DNA from: Dactylosporangium sp. AC04546
GTDB lineage: Bacteria > Actinomycetota > Actinomycetes > Mycobacteriales > Micromonosporaceae
DNA: 64,000 bases
Reading direction: 5' to 3'
Assembly: GCF_022095675.1 (NCBI RefSeq)
Contig: NZ_JAHYSG010000009.1
Span: 1 to 64,000, forward strand
The translations under genes were made by a program, and so were the position numbers. Below, in pieces: positions 7,420 to 16,305 of the stretch. Numbering within the stretch: position 1 is the stretch's first letter; each line of letters starts with the position of its first letter. The notes beneath the pieces were generated by a model. It saw nothing but the letters and a program-made list of their open reading frames with translations, was not told the DNA's origin and made no database searches.

Positions 7420-10400
7420 ATGGCGCGGCTCGACTTCCGGATTCTCGGTCCCTTGGAGGTCGTCCGGATGCCGGGCGAAACCCCGCTCGACCTCGGCGCC
7501 CGCAAGCAGCGGGCCGTGCTCGCCCTGTTGCTGCTCGAACCGGGTCGCGTCGTGTCGCTCGACCGGATCATCCACGGACTCTGGGGCGACGAAGCGCCGG
7601 TGAGCGCGACGGGCACCCTCCAGGCCTACATCTCGCAGCTGCGGCGGGTGCTGGAACCGGACCGGCCGCCCCGGACCCCGCCGATGCTGCTGGTGACCCG
7701 CGAGCCCGGCTACCTGCTGGCAGTCCACGGCGACCAGGTCGACGCGGTCCGGTTCACCACCGGCGTGGAGACCGCCCGCGCCCACCTGGCCGCGGGCGCG
7801 TTCGCCGAGGCGGAGCACGCGGTGACGGCGGCGCTCGGCGAGTGGCGGGGCGCGCCGCTGGCCGACTTCGCCGACGAGGAGTTCGCCACCGCGGTCGCCG
7901 CCCAGCTCGGCGAGCACCACGACGCCGCCGTCGAGGACCTCGTGGAGATCCTGCTCAGCGCCGGGCGCAACGCGGAAGCGACCACCGCCGCGCAGCACCT
8001 GCTGGACCGGCAGCCGTTCCGGGAACGGGCCTGGGGCCAGCTGATGCTCGCCCTGTACCGCTCCGGTCGCCAGGCCGACGCGCTGGCGGCCTTCCGCCGG
8101 GCCCGCTCCGTGCTGGACAGCGAGCTGGGACTGCCGCCGGGACCGCAGCTGCAGGCCCTGGAGACCGCCATCCTGCGGCACGACTCGGCGCTCGACCACG
8201 CGCCGCCGGTCCGGGCCGCGACGGCGGTCGCCGAACCTCGGCGGCCCGGGGGAGGGCCGGCCGTGGCCGGGGGGTTCGGCGCGCACCTGCGCGCGCTGCG
8301 CGAGCAGCGTGCGCTGACCCAGGAGGAGCTCGCCGAGCGCGCCGGGTTGACCGTCAACGCGATCGGCGCCCTGGAGCGCGGGGTACGGCGCCGGCCGTAT
8401 CCGCACACCGTGCGAGCACTGGCCGACGCGCTCGGGCTCGACGACGGTGAACGGGCCGCCCTCGCCGCAGCGGTCCCCAGCCAGGCGCGAGCGGCGCCGG
8501 TGCCCACGCTCGACGAGCCCGCCGAACGCTCGCCCCTCATCGGGCGCGTCGCCGACGTGGCCGCTGTCGCGGCGCTGCTGACGTCCCGGCGGGTGGTCAC
8601 GCTGACCGGGCCTGGCGGCGTCGGCAAGACCCGGCTGGCGCTGGCGGTCGCCGCCCAGGTGGCGCAGGCGTTCCCGCACGGGCACGTCATCGTGGAGCTG
8701 GCCGCGCTGCGCGACCCCGGCCAGGTGCTGGAGAGCGTGGCCCGCCGGCTGGGCATCGCGGAGCAACGCCAACCGGGCGGGTCGGTACGCAACGTGCTCA
8801 CCGTGCTCACCGAGTTCCTCGCCGGCCGCCGCCTCCTGCTCGTCCTGGACAACCTCGAACACCTGCTCGGCTGCGCGGTCGACGTGGCCGATCTGGTGGC
8901 GCGCTGCCCCGACCTGGTCGTGCTGGCGACCAGCCGGTCACCGCTGCGGATCCGGGCCGAGCACGAGGTGGTCGTCGAGCCGCTGGAGGTGCCCGACGCG
9001 TGGGCACTGGACGACCCGGACAGCGTGGAGCGCTCGCCGGCGGTGGCCATGTTCCTCGACCGGGCCGCGGCCATGGGCGCCCCCGTGGCACTCACCCGGG
9101 AGAACGCGGCGACGATCGCGGCGATCTGCTGGCGTCTCGACGGCCTGCCGCTGGCGATCGAGCTGGTCGCCGCCCGGTCCCGGCTGCTGGAACCGGCAGC
9201 GCTGCTGGAGCGGCTGGACTACGCGTTGTCGGCCGGAGCGATCCGGGACCTGCCCGATCGGCAGCAGAGCGTCCAGGACACCGTCGACTGGAGCTACGAG
9301 CTGCTCGACGAGGCGCAACGCCGGCTGTTCACCCGCCTCGCGGCGTTCAGCGGGACCTTCTCGCTGGAGGCGGCCGAGGCGGTCGGCGGTCCCGAGCACA
9401 GCGCCATGGCCGACCTCGCGACGCTGGTCGAGCAGTCCCTGGTCGTGCGCGTCCCGGCCGGGCAGAACGGGCAGACCGGGCAGACCGGCCCGGCCGGGCA
9501 GACCCGGTTCCGGATGCTGGGGCCGATCCACCGGTACGCGCAGCGCCGGCTGGCCGGTGCGCCGGACGCCGAGCTGGTCGCCGACCGCCATGCCGAACAC
9601 TTCCGGACCGCCGCGAGCCGCGGCCGCCCGGGCCTCGACGGCGCGGAACTGGCGCGGCGGCTGGACGCCCTGGAGGAGGACCACGCCAACCTCAACGCGG
9701 CCGTCGAACGGCTCCTCGCGGCCGGCCGGGACACCGCGGCCGTCACGATGATCTGGGATCTCATCCTGTACCTCGCGCTGCGCGGGCACGCGGCCGAGGG
9801 CCTCGGCTGGCTCGACCGGGCCCGGACGGCGGCGCTGCCCGCCGGTCCGCGCTGCCACGCACTGGGCGCCGCCGGCACGCTGGCATACGTGCTCGGCGAT
9901 CTGCCCCGGGCCCGCGAGGACGCCATGGCCGCGTTCGAGCTCGCCCGTACCCTGGCCGACACCCAGCTGCTCACCGAGACGGCGGCGATCGCGGGGCTGG
10001 CGGCCGTGTTCGTCGGCGACGTGCCGGCCGCGGCGCGGGTCGTCGCGGCGGCGCCCGCCGACGGGGGTGGCTGGGCCGCGGCGCTGCTGCTCGGCGTACG
10101 GGCGCAGATCGCGATCCTCTCCGGCGACCCCGCCACCGCCGTCCGCTGGCTGGGTGCTGCCGACGCGACCGCCCGCGACAGCGGCAACCCGTTCGCGGTG
10201 GCGACGATCCTCAACATGCGCGCCACCGTGACCGAGATGGCCGGCGACGATCGCGGCACCGCCCGCCTGCTGGCGGAGTCCGTGACGGTCGCCGTCCACG
10301 CACGGATCCGGTGGCCGCTCGCGTACGCCCTGCCGGCCCTTGCCGGGGTCGCCGCCCGCACGGGCGACGCCCCGACCGCCGCGCGGCTGTTCGGCGCCGC

Positions 10401-10644
10401 CGCCAGCCTGACCGGCGCGCCGCTGGAGGCGGCGCCCGCGGACGGGTCGCCGCCGGGGTCGCCGGACGGGTCGGCGGCCGGGCGGGTGCCGGCGTCGCGG
10501 CGGATGGCCGCCGGCGACCTGGCCGCCGTACGGGACCGGCTGGGAGAGCCGGCCTTCCGGGCCGCCTTCGACGACGGCCGCCTGCTCGGCTTCGACCAGC
10601 TCGCCGGGCTGGCCGAACGACTCAGCCGGTCCGCAGCCGAGTGA
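7420..10644 (+). CDS. SARP-type regulator: BTAD, XRE-type HTH, NB-ARC ATPase
   Basis: A 1074-residue AfsR/SARP-like activator. In order: OmpR-like winged helix 1-100 (LDFRILGPLEV), bacterial transcriptional activation domain about 105-255, an extra XRE-type helix-turn-helix at about 285-345 (LTQEELAERAGLTVNAIGALERG), an NB-ARC/STAND ATPase with Walker A GPGGVGKT at 397-404 and an LVLDN Walker B, then a helical repeat C-terminus. The start at 7420 puts the DNA-binding domain at the very N-terminus, as usual; no clear ribosome site separates it from an ATG at 7384. Such proteins often activate secondary metabolism, but no biosynthetic cluster lies nearby. Its 3' end overlaps the convergent hemerythrin gene by 23 bases. 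Confidence 0.88.
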   Translation: MARLDFRILGPLEVVRMPGETPLDLGARKQRAVLALLLLEPGRVVSLDRIIHGLWGDEAPVSATGTLQAYISQLRRVLEPDRPPRTPPMLLVTREPGYLLAVHGDQVDAVRFTTGVETARAHLAAGAFAEAEHAVTAALGEWRGAPLADFADEEFATAVAAQLGEHHDAAVEDLVEILLSAGRNAEATTAAQHLLDRQPFRERAWGQLMLALYRSGRQADALAAFRRARSVLDSELGLPPGPQLQALETAILRHDSALDHAPPVRAATAVAEPRRPGGGPAVAGGFGAHLRALREQRALTQEELAERAGLTVNAIGALERGVRRRPYPHTVRALADALGLDDGERAALAAAVPSQARAAPVPTLDEPAERSPLIGRVADVAAVAALLTSRRVVTLTGPGGVGKTRLALAVAAQVAQAFPHGHVIVELAALRDPGQVLESVARRLGIAEQRQPGGSVRNVLTVLTEFLAGRRLLLVLDNLEHLLGCAVDVADLVARCPDLVVLATSRSPLRIRAEHEVVVEPLEVPDAWALDDPDSVERSPAVAMFLDRAAAMGAPVALTRENAATIAAICWRLDGLPLAIELVAARSRLLEPAALLERLDYALSAGAIRDLPDRQQSVQDTVDWSYELLDEAQRRLFTRLAAFSGTFSLEAAEAVGGPEHSAMADLATLVEQSLVVRVPAGQNGQTGQTGPAGQTRFRMLGPIHRYAQRRLAGAPDAELVADRHAEHFRTAASRGRPGLDGAELARRLDALEEDHANLNAAVERLLAAGRDTAAVTMIWDLILYLALRGHAAEGLGWLDRARTAALPAGPRCHALGAAGTLAYVLGDLPRAREDAMAAFELARTLADTQLLTETAAIAGLAAVFVGDVPAAARVVAAAPADGGGWAAALLLGVRAQIAILSGDPATAVRWLGAADATARDSGNPFAVATILNMRATVTEMAGDDRGTARLLAESVTVAVHARIRWPLAYALPALAGVAARTGDAPTAARLFGAAASLTGAPLEAAPADGSPPGSPDGSAAGRVPASRRMAAGDLAAVRDRLGEPAFRAAFDDGRLLGFDQLAGLAERLSRSAAE

Positions 10645-11287
10645 TGTAGCGGCGGTACTGCCGGGCCCCGGCGGTACGCAGGAAGAACCGGATCGGTGCG
10701 GGGACCGCGGCGAGCAGCTCGGCCCGCTCGGCCGGCTCGGCGTCCTCGAGCATCGCGCCGAACACGAGCGGCAGCTGCTTGCGCGGCATGGCGTTCTTGC
10801 CGTGCTCGGCGAGCAGCGCCCACTCCTCGACGGTGACGTACCGCGAGACGAGCGGCAGGATCTCCTGCTCCTCCAGGTCGAGGTGCGTCACCAGCGCGTC
10901 GCGCAGCTCGTCCACGAGCCCGGCCAGCCGCTCCCCGGTCGCGGTGGCGGGCGCGCCCACCCACTGTCGCAGCGCCTCGTGCGCCGCCTCGGTGTACTGC
11001 TCGACCCGGGCGTGCTGCTCCTGCATGGTGTGCACGAGGCCGGCCGACGGCGCCGCCCGGTCCAGCAGCCGCGGCCAGAGCAGCTCGTCCTCCCCCGAGT
11101 GGTGCGCGTGCAGGAACGCGAGCAGGAACTCGATGTGCTCGCCGACCAGGCGCACCCGGTCGGTGTTCCGGCCGTCGGTGGCGCGCACCAGGCGGGGGAT
11201 CATCGCGAGCTCGCGGCGGAAGACCCGGTGGATCACCGTCATCTCCTGCACGTTGGGCCTGCGGTCGGTGGCGGTCGGCACGCTCAT
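10622..11287 (-). CDS. Hemerythrin HHE domain protein
   Basis: A 221-residue cytoplasmic protein with hemerythrin-type iron ligands spread over four helices: HRVFRREL, HIEFLLAFLHAHHSGEDELLWP, HTMQEQH and HLDLEEQEILP. The His/Glu pattern is that of a di-iron oxygen- or NO-binding bundle. The ATG at 11287 has a full AGGAGG six bases upstream, and the product then begins MSVPTATD. The C-terminal third (after about residue 160) is a helical extension seen in many actinobacterial versions. Function is unknown; O2, NO or iron sensing is typical. An inverted repeat lies just upstream at 11308-11324. Confidence 0.87.
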   Translation of the reverse strand: MSVPTATDRRPNVQEMTVIHRVFRRELAMIPRLVRATDGRNTDRVRLVGEHIEFLLAFLHAHHSGEDELLWPRLLDRAAPSAGLVHTMQEQHARVEQYTEAAHEALRQWVGAPATATGERLAGLVDELRDALVTHLDLEEQEILPLVSRYVTVEEWALLAEHGKNAMPRKQLPLVFGAMLEDAEPAERAELLAAVPAPIRFFLRTAGARQYRRYITRLRTG

Positions 11288-11307
11288 GGGGTCCTCCTGG
11301 AAACGGA

Positions 11308-11324
11308 TGGTCAGCTGATGACCA
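11308..11324. promoter_or_regulatory. Inverted repeat in hemerythrin gene leader
   Basis: TGGTCA-GCTGA-TGACCA, perfect 6-base arms, 20 bases before the start at 11287. It is followed upstream by a second hairpin CGGCCC-AC-GGGCCG at 11330-11343, which may end transcription from the operon behind it or form part of the leader. Confidence 0.3.
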
Positions 11325-11503
11325 GCCTGCGGCCCACGGGCCGACCAGCCCACCAACACCGACCCGCACACCGGCCACACAGTCGGCGATCCGCTCAACG
11401 GACCCGGGACCGAACCCGATCCACCCCACGTCAAAGTCGACCTTGGACAGTCCTTGTAACCCACTTGGCGACCAACGCCGGACAACCCGGGGACCGCCCG
11501 CGG

Positions 11504-12232
11504 TCAGCCGGCGCGGGTGATCCGCAGCGTCAGGATGTCGGTGCGCACCGTGATGTGGCCGTGGAAGAGGGCCAGCTCCTGGGCCGCGTAGCCGATCTGG
11601 GTGGCGCTCACCAGCGGATGCCCGAGCGGTACACCGAGGCGGTCGACGGCCTCCTCGTCGGCCAGGACCGCGGCGAAGTCGATCTCGGCGCGGCGGACCG
11701 GCATGCCGGTGGCGCCGGCCAGGAACTCGAACATGTCGTGGTCGATGCTGAGCAGGCCCGACGGGTCGAGGTCCCGGCCGCCGACGGCGAGCGGGAGGTG
11801 GTCGCGGATCCAGGCCGCGGCCACCCCGTCGACGGCGAAGAGGCGGTCGACGCGCCACACCGGGTCACCGGGCGCCAGGCCGAGGACCTTGGCACAGTCG
11901 TCCGGGCAGGCGGTGCGGCTCACCGACGCGTCCTGCAGGGCCGGGCTGTGGCCCGAGGCGGTGATGCGGTCGCGCAGTGCGGTGACGTCGCTGATCGAGA
12001 CCGGGACCCGCTCGGCCGGCTCCCGGACGAACGTGCCGACACCCCAGGTGCGGGTCAGGAGGCCCTCGGCGGCGAGCTGGCCGAGCACCTCGCGCACAGT
12101 GGCGCGGCTGACCGTCAACCGGTCCGCGAGCTCCCGTTCGTTGGGTAGCTTGTCACCGCTCAGGAACTCGCTGCCGATCAACTCGCGCAGTTGCATCTGC
12201 GCGGCCTGGAGCGCGGTTTCGCGCCGAGCCAT
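11504..12232 (-). CDS. GntR-family (HutC/UTRA) regulator, last gene of peptide operon
   Basis: A 242-residue protein. The N-terminal GntR winged helix (about 8-70) shows NERELADRLTVSRATVREVL and the G-GTFV wing; the remainder is a UTRA effector domain of the HutC subfamily. It begins 44 bases after the M19 gene that ends at 12277 and lies on the same strand, so it probably belongs to the peptide operon and regulates it. A GGTCTGACC palindrome in front of the operon (22207-22219) resembles the GGTCTAGACC sites used by HutC-type regulators. The effector is probably a peptide breakdown product. Confidence 0.9.
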   Translation of the reverse strand: MARRETALQAAQMQLRELIGSEFLSGDKLPNERELADRLTVSRATVREVLGQLAAEGLLTRTWGVGTFVREPAERVPVSISDVTALRDRITASGHSPALQDASVSRTACPDDCAKVLGLAPGDPVWRVDRLFAVDGVAAAWIRDHLPLAVGGRDLDPSGLLSIDHDMFEFLAGATGMPVRRAEIDFAAVLADEEAVDRLGVPLGHPLVSATQIGYAAQELALFHGHITVRTDILTLRITRAG

Positions 12233-12263
12233 TCAGTCCCACCTCTCCGCCGTCCAGAGTGTA

Positions 12264-12280
12264 GTAGCGCCAGCCGCTAC
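12264..12280. terminator. Hairpin overlapping the end of the second M19 gene
   Basis: GTAGCG-CCAGC-CGCTAC, perfect 6-base arms, covering the stop codon of the M19 gene and the gap before the GntR gene. It could reduce read-through into the regulator or protect the mRNA. No U-run. Confidence 0.3.
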
Positions 12281-13479
12281 CAGACCTGTTCGAGCACGCG
12301 CAGGGTGTTGCCCCCGATGACCTTGGCGATCTCGTCGTCCGAATAGTCGTGTTTGACCAGCCAGCCGACGATGTTGCCGAACGCCTCGCCCGGGTTCTCC
12401 AGGCCGGAGACGTACTCCACCCGGGGGTGCGACGGCTTCTTCCCGCTGTCGTGGGCGTAGTTGCCCGCGTACGTGTTGTGCACCCCGACGTGGTCGCCGA
12501 ACATCGTGTCCGGGCCGAACGTGACATGGTCGATGCCGACCAGGTCGACGCAGTACGTGAAGTGGTCCATCACCGACTCGATCGAGTGCTCCAGGTGCTG
12601 CTCCGACAGCGTGGTGTGCGGCGCCGCCTCGATGCCGATGACGCCGCCCCGCTCGGCGCACGCGCGGATCACCTCGTCCGGCTTCATCCGCGCGGTGTCC
12701 CACACCGACCGTGCGCCGGCGTGGGTGATGAACACCGGCACCCGGCTGGCCTCGATCACGTCCAGGCAGGTCTGGTCGCCGCTGTGCGAGATGTCGATGG
12801 CGATGCCGAGCTTGTTCATCCGGTCGACGGCGCGCCGGCCGAAGTGGGTCAGCCCGCCGTCGCGCGGCTCGGAGAGCCCGCCGCCGAGCATGTTCGCCTG
12901 GCTGTACGCGACGCCGAGCTGCCGGACGCCGAAGCCGTACAGGATGTCGATGCGGTCCAGCTCGTTCTCGATCGGGGTGCAGCACTCCAGCCCGGCGACC
13001 AGGGCGAGCCGGCCGTCGCGCTTGGCGGCGCGGATGTCGTCGACCGACGTGGCCAGCCGCACGTGGTCCTGCTTGTACAGGTCGCTCATCCGCATTCCGA
13101 GCGCGTAGATCAGGTCGTTCCACTTCCAGCCGTTCTCGCTGGTCACGCAGGAAGCGCCGGCCATGAAGTTGTCGAAGACCGCGGTCAGGCCGGAGCGTGC
13201 GAGCCCCTCGTACCCGGTCCGCTGGCGCGCGGTGCGGTTGTAGGCGCGCAGCTGCCGCACGTCGGACGGGAGGACCACGGGGTGCTCGTGCAGCGAGATC
13301 GCGACGTGCTCGGCGAGGAGCCGGGTCACCCGCTGCCGCTGCGCGTCGGAGAGCCCGAGGTCGTGTTCGGGCACCCGGCCGACCTCCGAGGCCAGGTCGA
13401 AATCCCGGTAGTCGAGGTGCGGCTCAAGGTACGAGTAGGACTTGTGGCCCTGGTACCGGGTCGCGGGTTCTTGCAGCAC
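12277..13479 (-). CDS. M19-family (membrane dipeptidase-like) metallopeptidase, copy 2 of operon
   Basis: A 400-residue cytoplasmic member of the renal/membrane dipeptidase family (M19). Likely zinc ligands are H64 (with H66) in LHEHP, E165 in AGLE, H232 in SHSGD and H253 in THAGAR. Classical members have HxD at the first site; this one has HxH. There is no signal peptide or anchor. It starts with GTG 12 bases after the ATPase gene, with AGGAGA eight bases before. It resembles the M19 protein at 20963-22165 from end to end, down to identical stretches such as GFGVRQ and DRMNKLGIAIDISHSGDQT, so the two arose by duplication. Cleavage of dipeptides, possibly with unusual residues, is the family role. 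Confidence 0.88.
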   Translation of the reverse strand: MLQEPATRYQGHKSYSYLEPHLDYRDFDLASEVGRVPEHDLGLSDAQRQRVTRLLAEHVAISLHEHPVVLPSDVRQLRAYNRTARQRTGYEGLARSGLTAVFDNFMAGASCVTSENGWKWNDLIYALGMRMSDLYKQDHVRLATSVDDIRAAKRDGRLALVAGLECCTPIENELDRIDILYGFGVRQLGVAYSQANMLGGGLSEPRDGGLTHFGRRAVDRMNKLGIAIDISHSGDQTCLDVIEASRVPVFITHAGARSVWDTARMKPDEVIRACAERGGVIGIEAAPHTTLSEQHLEHSIESVMDHFTYCVDLVGIDHVTFGPDTMFGDHVGVHNTYAGNYAHDSGKKPSHPRVEYVSGLENPGEAFGNIVGWLVKHDYSDDEIAKVIGGNTLRVLEQVW

Positions 13480-13491
13480 AGCACATTCTCC

Positions 13492-14484
13492 TTATGCGGC
13501 GGGCAGCGGATAGTGGCAGGCGACCGATCGCCCGTCGCCGGTCAACAGGGGCTCGACGTGGGCGCAGGTTTCCGACGCCTGCCAGCAGCGGGTCCGGAAC
13601 CGGCAGCCGGACGGCGGGTCGACAGGGCTCGGCGGGTCGCCGGCGAGCAGGATCCGCTGCCGCTCGGCCCGGCCCACGGGCTCCGGTACGGGGACCGCCG
13701 ACAACAGCGCCTTGGTGTAGGGGTGCTGCGGCGCGTCGTACAGCGGCGCCTCGGGTCCGGTCTCGACCAGCTTGCCGAGGTACATCACCGCCACCCGGTC
13801 CGAGATGTGCCGGACCACCGACAGGTCGTGGGCGATGAAGACGTACGCCACGCCGAGCTCGCGCTGCAGCCGCTCCAGCAGGTTGACCACCTGGGCCTGG
13901 ACCGACACGTCGAGGGCGGAGACCGGCTCGTCGCAGATGATGACGTCGGGCCGCAGGGCGAGCGCCCGGGCGATGCCGATCCGCTGCCGCTGACCGCCGG
14001 AGAACTGGTGCGGATAGCGGTCCAGGTGCAGCGACGGGTCGAGACCGACCAGCTCGAGCAACTCCTTGACCCGGTCCAGCCGGCGCCGGCGGTCCACCAC
14101 GTCCGGGTGGATCTCGAACGGCTGGAGCAGGATGTCGCGCACGGTGCGCCGCGGGTTCAGCGACGTGTACGGGTCCTGGAGCACGATCTGGATCCGCCGG
14201 CGCAGCTCCCGCAGCCGGCGGCCCCGCGCGGTGTGGACGACGGCGTCGCCGAAGCGCACCTCACCGGACGTCGGGCGTTCCAGCCCGACCAGCATCCGGG
14301 CGAGCGTGCTCTTGCCGCAGCCGGACTCGCCGACGACCCCGAGGGTCTCGCCGCGCCGGAGGTCGAAGGACACCCCGTCGACGGCCTTGACCACCCCGCC
14401 GGACGTGAACGGCAGCCGGCCCTTCACCGGGAAGTGCCGGACCAGGTTGTCGACCCGGAGCACCGGGTCATCGGTGGCTGACAT
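13492..14484 (-). CDS. Peptide ABC transporter ATP-binding protein (OppF/DppF type)
   Basis: A 330-residue ABC ATPase. Walker A is GESGCGKST, the signature is FSGGQRQR, and Walker B is [12 protein letters not shown]. The C-terminal oligopeptide-transport region (DPPSP, then a [11 protein letters not shown]ys cluster) marks it as the F-type partner of the peptide family. The ATG at 14484 overlaps the end of the D-type ATPase by 17 bases. Together the two ATPases power the permeases encoded at 17484-19309. Confidence 0.93.
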   Translation of the reverse strand: MSATDDPVLRVDNLVRHFPVKGRLPFTSGGVVKAVDGVSFDLRRGETLGVVGESGCGKSTLARMLVGLERPTSGEVRFGDAVVHTARGRRLRELRRRIQIVLQDPYTSLNPRRTVRDILLQPFEIHPDVVDRRRRLDRVKELLELVGLDPSLHLDRYPHQFSGGQRQRIGIARALALRPDVIICDEPVSALDVSVQAQVVNLLERLQRELGVAYVFIAHDLSVVRHISDRVAVMYLGKLVETGPEAPLYDAPQHPYTKALLSAVPVPEPVGRAERQRILLAGDPPSPVDPPSGCRFRTRCWQASETCAHVEPLLTGDGRSVACHYPLPAA

Positions 14485-15454
14485 GCAGCAGCTCCTCCCG
14501 GTGGTGGCAGGCGCTGGCCCGGCCGTGCGGCAGCGGCGACAGCGGCGGCAGCGTGGAACGGCAGGTGTCGTCGGCACGCGGGCAGCGCAGGTGGAACGGG
14601 CAACCGGCCGGCAGCCGCGCCGGGTTCGGCGGGGCACCGGGGATCGCGTACAGCTCCTCGTCGCGCCGGTCGACCCGGGGCATCGAGGCGAGCAGCCCCT
14701 CGGTGTACGGGTGGGCCGGGCCGCCGAAGACCTGCTCCACGGTGGCCCGCTCGACGAGCCGGCCGGCGTACATCACCGCCACGTCGTCGGCGACCTCGGC
14801 GACCACGCCCAGGTCGTGCGTGATGAGCAGCAGGGCCATCCCGCTGTCCCGCTGGATCTCGGCGATCAGCCCCATCACCTGGGCCTGCACCGTGACATCG
14901 AGCGCGGTCGTCGGCTCATCGGCGATCAGCACCGCCGGTTCGAGCGCGATGGCCAGCGCGATCATGATGCGCTGGCGCATCCCGCCGGAGAACTGGTGCG
15001 GGTAGTCGCGCACCCGGTCCCTGGCGGCCGGGATGCGCACCCGGTCGACCAGCTCGACCGCGCGGCGCCGGGCATCCGACCGCGACAGTCCACGCCGGAC
15101 CCGTAGCAGCTCGCTGAGCTGCTCACCGACGGTGTAGACCGGGTTCAGCGCGGCCATGGCGTCCTGGAAGACCATGCCGATCTCCTCGCCACTGACCTTG
15201 TCGCGCTGCTTCGCCGGCAGCGTCAGCAGCTCCCGGCCGCGCAGCCGCACCGATCCGCTGACCTGCGCCGGGGGCGCGTCGAGAATGCCCATGACCGCTT
15301 GCGCCGTGACGCTCTTACCCGAGCCGGACTCGCCGAGGATGGCCAGCGTCCGCCCGGGCTCCAGGGCAAGGGACACGCCGTTGACCGCCCGTACCGGCGC
15401 GCTGCCCGGCCCGGGGAAACTGACCCGCAGGTCCTCGACCTCCAGCAGCGCCAT
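14468..15454 (-). CDS. Peptide ABC transporter ATP-binding protein (OppD/DppD type)
   Basis: A 328-residue ABC ATPase with Walker A GESGSGKS, signature FSGGMRQR and Walker [12 protein letters not shown]. The C-terminal oligopeptide region has [15 protein letters not shown]. The ATG at 15454 shares one base with the stop of the alpha/beta hydrolase gene (TGATG), so the genes are translationally coupled. It is placed in the middle of the operon, after the hydrolase genes, rather than next to the permeases. Confidence 0.93.
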   Translation of the reverse strand: MALLEVEDLRVSFPGPGSAPVRAVNGVSLALEPGRTLAILGESGSGKSVTAQAVMGILDAPPAQVSGSVRLRGRELLTLPAKQRDKVSGEEIGMVFQDAMAALNPVYTVGEQLSELLRVRRGLSRSDARRRAVELVDRVRIPAARDRVRDYPHQFSGGMRQRIMIALAIALEPAVLIADEPTTALDVTVQAQVMGLIAEIQRDSGMALLLITHDLGVVAEVADDVAVMYAGRLVERATVEQVFGGPAHPYTEGLLASMPRVDRRDEELYAIPGAPPNPARLPAGCPFHLRCPRADDTCRSTLPPLSPLPHGRASACHHREELLHVSHR

Positions 15455-16305
15455 CACACGACTCCGGCCTCGGCCAGGAAGTCCCGGACGGTCCGCTGGA
15501 ACAGCTCCGGCTCCTCGAGCTGGGGGGAGTGGCCGGACTGCTCGAACACGACCAGCCGGGCGTCGGGGATCAGCTCCGCGATCGTCTCCGACGCGGCCAC
15601 CGGCGTGCGCCAGTCGTGCCGGCCGACGGTGACCAGGGTCGGGCAGGTGACCGACGGGAGCTTCGGCTTCAGGTCGTACCGCGGCATGTTCTGCCCGAAC
15701 GCCGCGTTGTGCGTGCGGTAGTGGAACCGGGTCGCGGCCAGCTTGGCGGCGTCCTTGGCCGGGTCGTGCTGGTGGTCGTAGAGCGGCAGGATCGCCTTCC
15801 AGTACTCGCGCAGCTGCTCGTTGCTCTCGAACTGGCCGGTGCCGATCCGGTCGATCGCCCACTGTGGAATGACGGTCCGGTCGGTGGACTTCGCCCGCTC
15901 GACGGCGAGGTGGTCGTGCGCGGTGTCGGCCGCGGTGTCCCGCAGTACGAGCGCCGAGACCCGGTCGGGGTGGGCGACGGCGTACTCCAGCGCGATGAAC
16001 CCGCCGTACGATCCGCCGGCCATGACGATCCGCTCGTGGCCGAAGTACGCGCGGATCGCGTCCACGTCGGCGACCCACTGCGCGTGGGTGAACGGCTCGT
16101 GGTCGCTGGACTCGCCGGAGCCGCGGGCGTCGAAGACGATGACCCGGAACGTGTCGGCGAACGGGCCGAACGACCGCTTCGGCTCGGACCGGGAGCCCAG
16201 GCCCGGCGCGCCGTGGTGCACGATCATCGCCGGCCCGTCCTGCGGGCCGAACGCCTCGACCACCAGCTCGGCGCCGTTGACGGTCAGCCGCTCATGGAAA
16301 CTCAT
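15454..16305 (-). CDS. Alpha/beta hydrolase, proline iminopeptidase-like
   Basis: A 283-residue alpha/beta hydrolase. The oxyanion region is HHGAPG (30-35, cf. HGGPG of proline iminopeptidases), the nucleophile is S99 in GGSYGG, the acid is the Asp in GRHDWRTP and the base is the His in SGHSPQ. The order and spacing fit the S33 peptidase/hydrolase group. No signal peptide, so it acts in the cytoplasm. It overlaps the M24 gene by 4 bases (ATGA). In this operon an aminopeptidase or amidase acting on imported peptides is likely, but esterase activity cannot be excluded. Confidence 0.87.
   Translation of the reverse strand: MSFHERLTVNGAELVVEAFGPQDGPAMIVHHGAPGLGSRSEPKRSFGPFADTFRVIVFDARGSGESSDHEPFTHAQWVADVDAIRAYFGHERIVMAGGSYGGFIALEYAVAHPDRVSALVLRDTAADTAHDHLAVERAKSTDRTVIPQWAIDRIGTGQFESNEQLREYWKAILPLYDHQHDPAKDAAKLAATRFHYRTHNAAFGQNMPRYDLKPKLPSVTCPTLVTVGRHDWRTPVAASETIAELIPDARLVVFEQSGHSPQLEEPELFQRTVRDFLAEAGVV

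Noticed and set aside
9294..11858. 854-codon minus-strand open frame
   Set aside because: It is antisense to the SARP gene and out of frame with the hemerythrin and GntR genes, all of which have clear motifs; the product is Arg/Ala/Pro-rich.
12349..14481. 710-codon plus-strand frame opposite the M19 and ATPase genes
   Set aside because: Composition (Val/Asp/Gln/Arg) is that of a complement of coding sequence, with no domain; the minus strand has intact M19 and ABC genes.
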